From an uncultured Treponema sp. (GTDB taxonomy: Bacteria > Spirochaetota > Spirochaetia > Treponematales > Treponemataceae), in contig CALBGU010000244.1 of the NCBI GenBank assembly GCA_937893155.1, positions 1 through 6,965 of the forward strand: a stretch of DNA of 6,965 nt, written 5' to 3'. Made by a program: the position numbers and the translations under genes. The notes beneath the pieces were generated by a model. It was not told the DNA's origin. It made no database searches and saw only the letters and a list, made by a program, of their open reading frames with translations. Shown piece after piece: positions 1 through 4,485 of this stretch (position 1 is the stretch's first letter; every line of letters begins with the position of its first letter).

Positions 1-24
1 CCCTACACGACGCTCTTCCGATCT
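1..24. other. Illumina TruSeq adapter remnant
   Basis: The first 24 bases match exactly the 3' end of the Illumina TruSeq universal (read 1) adapter, from CCCTACACGACG through CTCTTCCGATCT. Biological sequence starts at about base 25. The adapter sits at the very end of the contig, as expected when an untrimmed read end was carried into an assembly. It should be masked before any use of the sequence. It also warns that the adjoining DNA was built from poorly trimmed reads. Confidence 0.97.
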
Positions 25-772
25 CCATAATCGTCATGGCCAGCAGAATGGCAAACTTTAATGCCTCCTCAATCCGCCTCCGGTTTCCTGCGCCGTAATT
101 GTAGGCCAGCACGGGAATCAGCCCGTTGTTCAGGCCAAAGACCGGCATGAAGAAAATGCTGTTGATCTTGAAGTAAATGCCGAAGACTGCAGCTGCAGTG
201 GCATTATTCAGAAACTGCATCAGGATCATATTCATGCCGAAGGTCATGACCGATCCGATCGACTGCAGTACGATCGAGGGAACGCCGATCCGGTAGATCT
301 CGCCGATCAGCTTCCCGTCAGGACGAAATCCTTTTGGAGTCAGCTGGATTTCCCTGTTTACCCGCAGATTGAAAATGATCCCGATGATTCCGGCGACGAT
401 CTGGCCGAAGATCGTTGCGGCGGCGGCGCCGGCCACACCCATCTCCGGGAAGGGACCATAGCCGAAGATCAGGATCGGATCCATGATCAGATTGATCACT
501 GCGCCGATCCCTTGTGTGATCATGGTGTAAAAGGTCTTTCCCGTGGCCTGCAGCAGACGCTCAAAGATCGTCTGCATGAAAATGCCGAGACTCACTGTGC
601 AGCAGATGGTAAGGTACGTCACGCCGTATTCGCGCACTTCTTCTATCCCCGTCTGGCTGGCAAAAAACGGCCTGCTCACCAAAAGTCCTACGAGAGCAAA
701 AAGCAAAAAACCCATCACCGCCAGAAAGATACCGTTCACCGCAATCGGGTTTGCCTTTTCAAAATTTTTTTC
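25..772 (-). CDS. MATE family efflux transporter, internal fragment
   Basis: This encodes about 242 residues of a MATE-family (NorM/DinF-like) inner-membrane exporter, which expels drugs or other organic cations in exchange for Na+ or H+. The order of hydrophobic segments fits the family: a helix ending LLVSRPFF, then GVTYLTICCTVSLGIFMQ, then ERLLQATGKT, then the hallmark loop DPILIFGYGPFPEMGVAGAA, then a helix from YRIGVPSIVLQ, and GLNNGLIPVLAYNYGAGNRR near the left end. By comparison with full MATE proteins (about 450 residues, 12 helices) this covers roughly helix 3 to the start of helix 9. Both ends are missing: the C-terminal part is cut by the adapter and the N-terminal part is replaced by Sel1 repeats through an in-frame join. 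Codons rich in ATC, CTG and GGC differ from the AT-rich neighbours; 421-480 has 40 G+C of 60, against 20 of 60 at 1801-1860. It probably comes from another organism, such as a gut Firmicute. Bases 752-772 could belong to either gene. Confidence 0.9.
752..772. other. Chimeric junction between MATE and Sel1 genes
   Basis: On the minus strand this stretch encodes EKNFEKA. Upstream it completes a Sel1 repeat (LGLCYYYGEGVEKNFEKA). Downstream it leads straight into MATE sequence (EKNFEKANPIAVNGIFLAV), and MATE proteins often carry a similar GEKNFEKA-type loop before helix 3. The last Sel1 repeat stops at the point where its second helix should begin. Codon use and G+C content change at the same place. 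A shared stretch of about 20 bases, A+T-rich and low in complexity, is the sort of overlap that can wrongly join two genomes in short-k-mer assembly. The reading frame survives because both genes use the same frame across the shared words. A real gene fusion is possible but much less likely. Confidence 0.8.
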
Positions 773-3277
773 TACGCCTTCGCCGTAATAATAACATAAT
801 CCTAATCTGAATTGCGCATCGCTGTTTCCCTGTTCAGCCGCCTGCTCAAAATACTGAACTGCTTTTTTATAATTCTGTTTCACGCCATAGCCGTTGTAAT
901 AGCAAATCCCTAAGTTGCATTGCGCTTTATCAAAGCCCAATTTTGCCGCTTTTGTGTAAAACTCAATCGCCTTTTTCTCGTTTTTTTGCACTCCTATCCC
1001 ATATTGATAGCACACTCCCAGTCCGTTAATGCCGCGCGGGTTTCCTTGCGCCGCCGCTTTTGAGAACAAATCGAATGCTTTTGCATAATCTGCGGCAATA
1101 AATTCCCCGCCGTGAGTATAAAACGCCCCCAAATCCGCCTGCGCCTGTGCATCGCCTTTGTTCGCCTTTGCAGTCAGTTCCTGCACCTTTTTCTCTTCAG
1201 CCGCTTTCCGCTCTGCGCGCGCTTTTTCTTCGGCAATGCGTTTTTCTTCAGCGGCTTTTCTCTCTTCTTCGGCTTTCTTTTCTGCAGCTTTCTTTTCTGC
1301 GGCGATACGTTCCTGCTCCGCTTTCTCTGCGGCTATGCGCTCTTGCTCTTCGTGAACAGGGTCGTAGTTGTACTTGATAGTAACCTCAGTAAGCTCCTTT
1401 GTTTCCCCCCTGTAATTCCTAATAACATTGTCCCCGCTAGTAATAACAGCCCATTGCTCCTTTGAGCCATAATAATTCACCGTTTTTAGCGCAGGTGTAT
1501 AATAAAGCCAGTAATAATTTATTGACTTAACCGTGCTTGGTACTGTAATACTCTCCAATTCATCACAAGAAAATGAACCATCTTTATAGTCATTTGCCCC
1601 TAGATATTGCACACCAATCGGTATAACCACATTTGTTAGATTTGAGCAACTAATTTTACAGCTATCCCTGTTTTCATAACGTTCTTTATAATAAGGATGT
1701 CCATCCGTACTATCCAAATCAGACGGCAAAATAAGACCTATTATGGAATCTCCTTCTATGTTTATATCATACTGCCGAATATAAAATTCGTCGCTATACC
1801 GTTGTGCACCTTTACACATTTCTGATAAATCAAGCACAAATGGTTTCACTTTATTTGCAGTCCAGTAGAAAAAGGAGCTTAAATACCCTCCTATTTTTAT
1901 AACTCCATTATGATTTCCTGATTCCATCACATTCCAAGCTTTTCGCGCAGGCAAAACATCTTCTGAAACTGGCAAGATAGAAATTTTATTTCCCGAAGTC
2001 TGATTTATTGCGATATACAGTTTATCTGTGTCGGCATCGATTACAGGTACATTATCAATTTTCAGCACGGTTGCATCATATCGTAAATGAGCAATTGGCA
2101 GGCTGTAATAGAGTTTGGTGTAAAGCACCGTGTAATCCACTGATTTTTTTGCAATAATTTTCTTTTTTGCGTCGAGCAACTGTACGTCAAACGTATACTT
2201 TTCTTTTTTTTCTGCGGCAGTCTTTTTTAGCCAGTTATTGCCGCCTATGTCATCTGCATACGTCCAAGGGAAGCCGTTAATTTTTTCACCCCAGTTTTTG
2301 CTTTCTGGAATAGTGTGCAATGTGTTTTGTAATTCGCTTATTATTTGTGCATTTTCAGCACTATTTGTATGCCGCATATAAGGCATTGACACTTCAAAAC
2401 TCATCGTTCCGTTTTCGTAGTCTTTTGCAGTCATCTCAAGAGCTTCTATATCGCTAAAATACTTCAACTCAAACTCTGGCTCATTCGACGCAATAAGTTC
2501 TGCCGCTTCTTTTAAAAGTTTGTCCCAATCATTGCGCAGTTTTATTTTGTTTTTCGCCGTTGCGCCAAAGTTTCCGCTTGAAACTACTGTTGTCATATTT
2601 GCAATTCTGCTTGTTGCTTCACCCAGCTTTTTATCGCTTTTTTTGGCTTGAATGTAATATGTCAACGCTTCAATATTTGCGCCGTTTTGCTCTGCCACGA
2701 TACCTTTCGCCACACTTACCTGTGCAGCCACTTCGCTACTCATTACGCTTGCGCTTTTGGTCAGCATATTTGTTGCATCTGCGCTTAGTTTTACGCCGTA
2801 GCCTTTCATCAGTTCATAAGAAACTTGATTCGCCGCTGTGCCGTCTTCCAATGCAGACGGTAAACAGTTTGGAATTGAAAAAGCTGCTTTTGTTTCTCCT
2901 GTTTCAGAATCTGTAATATTAAACACAAGCGCATAGCTGTTTGATTTTCCCGTGATAGTGCCTGTAATAATCAAATGGGCGTGTGTCATTTTTCCCATTT
3001 CGATAGCGTCAGTGTCGGAAAACTCTGTACTTTCTGACAATTTTTGTTCCGCTTTTACCATATCCGCGTTTTGTCTGTCTACTACGCGAAGCCCTGAATA
3101 TTGTGCAAAATTAGCGGTAATTACGCCTTGCATAAAAAGAGGAATCCAATCTGCATTTTCACCCAAATTCACACCTTTCGGCAAAGGCACTGCAATACTC
3201 TTTTTCTCCTGTGCAAAAGTTACCGCACACATCAACAGCAAGACAATCATTGCAAAAATCCGCTTTACACTCTTCAT
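752..3277 (-). CDS. Exported Sel1-repeat/leucine-rich protein, 3' end lost
   Basis: A large exported protein, about 842 residues up to the junction; its function is unknown. The start is ATG at 3277-3275, with GGAGG at 3284-3288 six bases upstream. Residues 1-22 form a type I signal peptide ending VTFA before QEKK. Residues about 23-165 resemble the CsgG/TolB-N/LpoB-like fold of envelope lipoproteins (IAVPLPKG, LRVVDRQNADMV, AHLIITGTITG), but no lipobox cysteine is seen. Residues 165-535 are not recognised. About 535-625 resemble BspA/treponemal leucine-rich surface repeats (LESITVPSTVKSI, LKTVNYYGSKEQW). About 641-700 is a charged Ala/Glu/Lys helix or coiled coil. From about 700 come three full Sel1 repeats and part of a fourth (LGICYYNGYGV, KAVQYFEQAAEQG). 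Sel1 solenoids normally mediate protein-protein contacts. A periplasmic or surface scaffold role is an inference. The true C-terminus is missing because of the join to MATE sequence. The ORF continues open to the window edge only through that join. Confidence 0.85.
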
Positions 3278-3302
3278 TTCGTTCCTCCAATCTATGTGAG
3301 AT

Positions 3303-3334
3303 AAAATAAAATAGGGACACTTTTCCGTGTCCCT
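3303..3334 (-). terminator. Rho-independent terminator of the membrane-protein gene
   Basis: AGGGACAC (3313-3320) and GTGTCCCT (3327-3334) form a perfect 8-bp stem with a 6-base loop. Read on the minus strand, the stem is followed by ATTTTATTTTAT, a T-rich though interrupted tail. It lies 17 bases past the stop codon of the gene at 3351-4016 and before the ribosome-binding site of the Sel1-repeat gene. The two same-strand genes are therefore probably separate transcription units, although some read-through is possible. I could not pick out a convincing promoter for the Sel1 gene in the short gap. Confidence 0.8.
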
Positions 3335-3350
3335 GTCAGATTCTAAAACT

Positions 3351-4016
3351 TTACTTTACAAACTTATAAACGTTCGCTTGCTCTATTTTCACCGTATCAT
3401 TTACTGATTCGATAGAAACTTTTTGCGTAGAGTCTTTGCTTGAGTTATAGATATAGAGCTGAACTCCTGTAGATGCCAATGAAACAAGGATAGTTATTAT
3501 CGTTAATATACGATACCACTTATTCTGTTTTCGTGTTTCATAGAGATTCTCTTCAAGATAATCATGCTGTTGTAGCGTCTTTAGCGAAAACATAACGATT
3601 ATCTTTTTATCCCATAAATCGCATAGCTGTTTCTGCAAATCTTTACTTAGTGGAATGTTCTGCTGATATGCAGGTGCTTCTGAAGTCGAGGAATACTTTT
3701 CGTCTACTAAGTGTATAAGCTGTTTTTTCTCAAGCTCTTCTAAGAGAAATACGATGTCGTAAAGTTTTTGCTCTATCTCATTAAGCCATTTTTTATCTTT
3801 TTCGGAAGCGATGTTTACTGGTTTTGAATAGTGTATGCTGAAGTCTGTATCAGAAAGTTTTTTGACTTCAAATTCGGTTGCAGTTCCTATAAGACCTGAT
3901 TCATCTACAAGCATATTTTTTAGATTGACAATACCTCCGCTATTGCCTAAAGAAATTGCTTTGTCGATAATCTGCTTCTCGAAAGAAGAAAATACAGGAA
4001 TAAATGTGTTTTCCAT
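3351..4016 (-). CDS. Hypothetical protein with one C-proximal membrane helix
   Basis: 221 residues; I do not recognise the family. The start is ATG at 4016, with a GGGGG run at 4024-4028 as the likely ribosome-binding site. There is no signal peptide. The N-terminal ~165 residues look soluble and mostly helical, with charged heptad-like stretches (KKWLNEIEQKLYDIVFLLEE; LEENLYETRKQNKWY). One strong hydrophobic segment follows at about 168-190 (YRILTIITILVSLASTGVQL), then a polar tail of about 30 residues. Positive residues (RKQNK) just before the helix and a polar tail after it favour an N-in, C-out single-pass inner-membrane protein. The gene diverges from a small XRE-type regulator, with repeated palindromes between them, and ends at its own terminator hairpin. 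That arrangement suggests an accessory or mobile-element-derived pair, but no function can be assigned. Codon use is A+T-rich like the neighbouring Sel1 gene. Confidence 0.75.
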   Translation of the reverse strand: MENTFIPVFSSFEKQIIDKAISLGNSGGIVNLKNMLVDESGLIGTATEFEVKKLSDTDFSIHYSKPVNIASEKDKKWLNEIEQKLYDIVFLLEELEKKQLIHLVDEKYSSTSEAPAYQQNIPLSKDLQKQLCDLWDKKIIVMFSLKTLQQHDYLEENLYETRKQNKWYRILTIITILVSLASTGVQLYIYNSSKDSTQKVSIESVNDTVKIEQANVYKFVK

Positions 4017-4045
4017 GAAAATACCCCCATTGGAAAAATTTGATG

Positions 4046-4082
4046 TATTCGAAAAACGAGCGAATAGCGAGTTTTTCGAATA
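4046..4082. repeat. Palindrome 1 of an overlapping chain
   Basis: TATTCGAAAAAC (4046-4057) and GTTTTTCGAATA (4071-4082) are perfect 12-base inverted arms around a 13-base loop. The right arm shares its last five bases with the left arm of the next palindrome, so the two hairpins cannot form fully at once. The structure lies about 30 bases upstream of the start codon at 4016 and would fall in or near the leader of that gene. It may be part of a dispersed palindromic repeat or a regulatory leader; nothing here decides between them. Confidence 0.85.
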
Positions 4083-4104
4083 AGCATTGTGTCAATGCTT
4101 ATTC
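4078..4104. repeat. Palindrome 2 of an overlapping chain
   Basis: GAATAAGCATTG (4078-4089) and CAATGCTTATTC (4093-4104) are perfect 12-base arms separated by three bases. The left arm overlaps palindrome 1 and the right arm overlaps palindrome 3. On the minus strand the centre reads TTGACA (4095-4090), a consensus -35 hexamer, but I find no acceptable -10 box at the right distance, so I do not call a promoter. Confidence 0.88.
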
Positions 4105-4122
4105 CATAGTACTATGGAATAA
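4099..4122. repeat. Palindrome 3: perfect 24-base palindrome
   Basis: Bases 4099-4122 form a perfect uninterrupted palindrome with half site TTATTCCATAGT. Its first six bases are also the end of palindrome 2. Having no loop, it suits a dimeric protein-binding site better than an RNA hairpin. It lies between the divergent membrane-protein and XRE-regulator genes, so an operator role is possible. Equally it may be one end of a dispersed repeat element. Confidence 0.88.
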
Positions 4123-4125
4123 AAA

Positions 4126-4190
4126 ATTATGCGCTTATCAGAAAGGCATAATATTTTATGTTCAAAGTATATTAACACCATATTTTATGT
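4126..4190. promoter_or_regulatory. AT-rich leader with small inverted and direct repeats
   Basis: Downstream of the three large palindromes are ATTATGC (4126-4132) paired with GCATAAT (4146-4152), then CATAA (4147-4151) paired with TTATG (4156-4160). The 11-mer ATATTTTATGT occurs at 4151-4161 and again at 4180-4190, 29 bases apart, or nearly three helical turns. The second copy ends about 42 bases before the regulator's start. These could be operator half sites for autoregulation by the XRE protein. In such an A+T-rich stretch, chance repeats are also plausible. No clear -35/-10 pair for the regulator was found. Confidence 0.35.
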
Positions 4191-4232
4191 ATGTCAATAA
4201 AAATATTTCCAAATTTTACTACAATAGTTTTC

Positions 4233-4421
4233 ATGGGATTTGGCGAAAACTTACACAATGAACTTGTTTTTCAAGATATTCAGATAAAAGAACTTTCTGC
4301 AAGAACGGGAATCAAAAAAAGTACGCTTGATAAGTATCTTTCGGGAAACAAATCTCAGCCTAATGTAGAAAATAAAGAAACTGTACTTGAATTGGCTCAA
4401 TCCTTATTAAGAAGACAATAA
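4233..4421 (+). CDS. Small XRE-type helix-turn-helix regulator, probably shortened
   Basis: A 62-residue DNA-binding protein. I chose ATG 4233 (MGFGENLHNEL) over the in-frame ATG at 4191, because the added 14 residues (MSIKIFPNF...) look like translated A+T-rich leader and MGF-ENL is the usual opening of this spirochaete family. The helix-turn-helix lies at residues about 18-37: IKELSARTG, then KKSTLDKYLSG, the XRE/Cro-type recognition helix. After SQPNVEN the family normally continues with a helix such as AVKIAQALGV and an EYLVTG-type segment. Here PNVEN instead runs into KETVLELAQSLLRRQ, which resembles the distal C-terminus of longer relatives. This suggests a clean in-frame internal deletion. 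The DNA-binding part looks intact and the dimerisation part reduced. It is divergent from the membrane-protein gene and convergent with pheT. No strong Shine-Dalgarno sequence is seen. Confidence 0.75.
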   Translation: MGFGENLHNELVFQDIQIKELSARTGIKKSTLDKYLSGNKSQPNVENKETVLELAQSLLRRQ

Positions 4422-4422
4422 A

Positions 4423-4453
4423 AAACTACCGCACGGAGATTGCACGGTAGTTT
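4423..4453 (-). terminator. pheT terminator, possibly bidirectional
   Basis: AAACTACCG (4423-4431) and CGGTAGTTT (4445-4453) form a perfect 9-bp stem around a 13-base loop. On the minus strand the stem runs into a six-T tract (TTTTTTATTG), giving a good intrinsic terminator 33 bases after the pheT stop codon. On the plus strand it begins immediately after the stop codon of the XRE regulator, but only three T residues follow, so it would work less well in that direction. Confidence 0.85.
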
Positions 4454-4485
4454 GAAAAAGATTGATAAAAATATGAGAAAAAAAC

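Noticed and set aside
512..799. Plus-strand open frame crossing the MATE/Sel1 join
   Set aside because: It runs over two unrelated minus-strand coding regions and the chimeric junction, and has no family features.
1112..1465. Plus-strand open frames rich in Phe, Ser and Leu
   Set aside because: They are the complement of the repetitive Ala/Glu/Lys coiled-coil region of the Sel1-repeat gene. The apparent hydrophobic protein is a shadow of its biased codons.
25..3277. A genuine giant Sel1-MATE fusion protein as a novel system
   Set aside because: The join is within a Sel1 repeat at a shared short sequence with a compositional shift, next to adapter contamination. It also lacks the first MATE helices.
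2560..3304. Several plus-strand open frames of 67-118 codons
   Set aside because: All are antisense to the N-terminal part of the Sel1-repeat gene, which has a signal peptide, a good ribosome-binding site and domain matches.
4090..4095. TTGACA on the minus strand as a promoter for the membrane-protein gene
   Set aside because: No acceptable -10 box lies 16-18 bases downstream (the sequence there is ACTCGC). The hexamer falls out of the palindrome's own sequence.
4046..4122. Possible CRISPR repeats or a tRNA/small RNA gene
   Set aside because: The palindromes differ from one another, overlap, and have no spacers. No cloverleaf or known RNA fold is recognisable.
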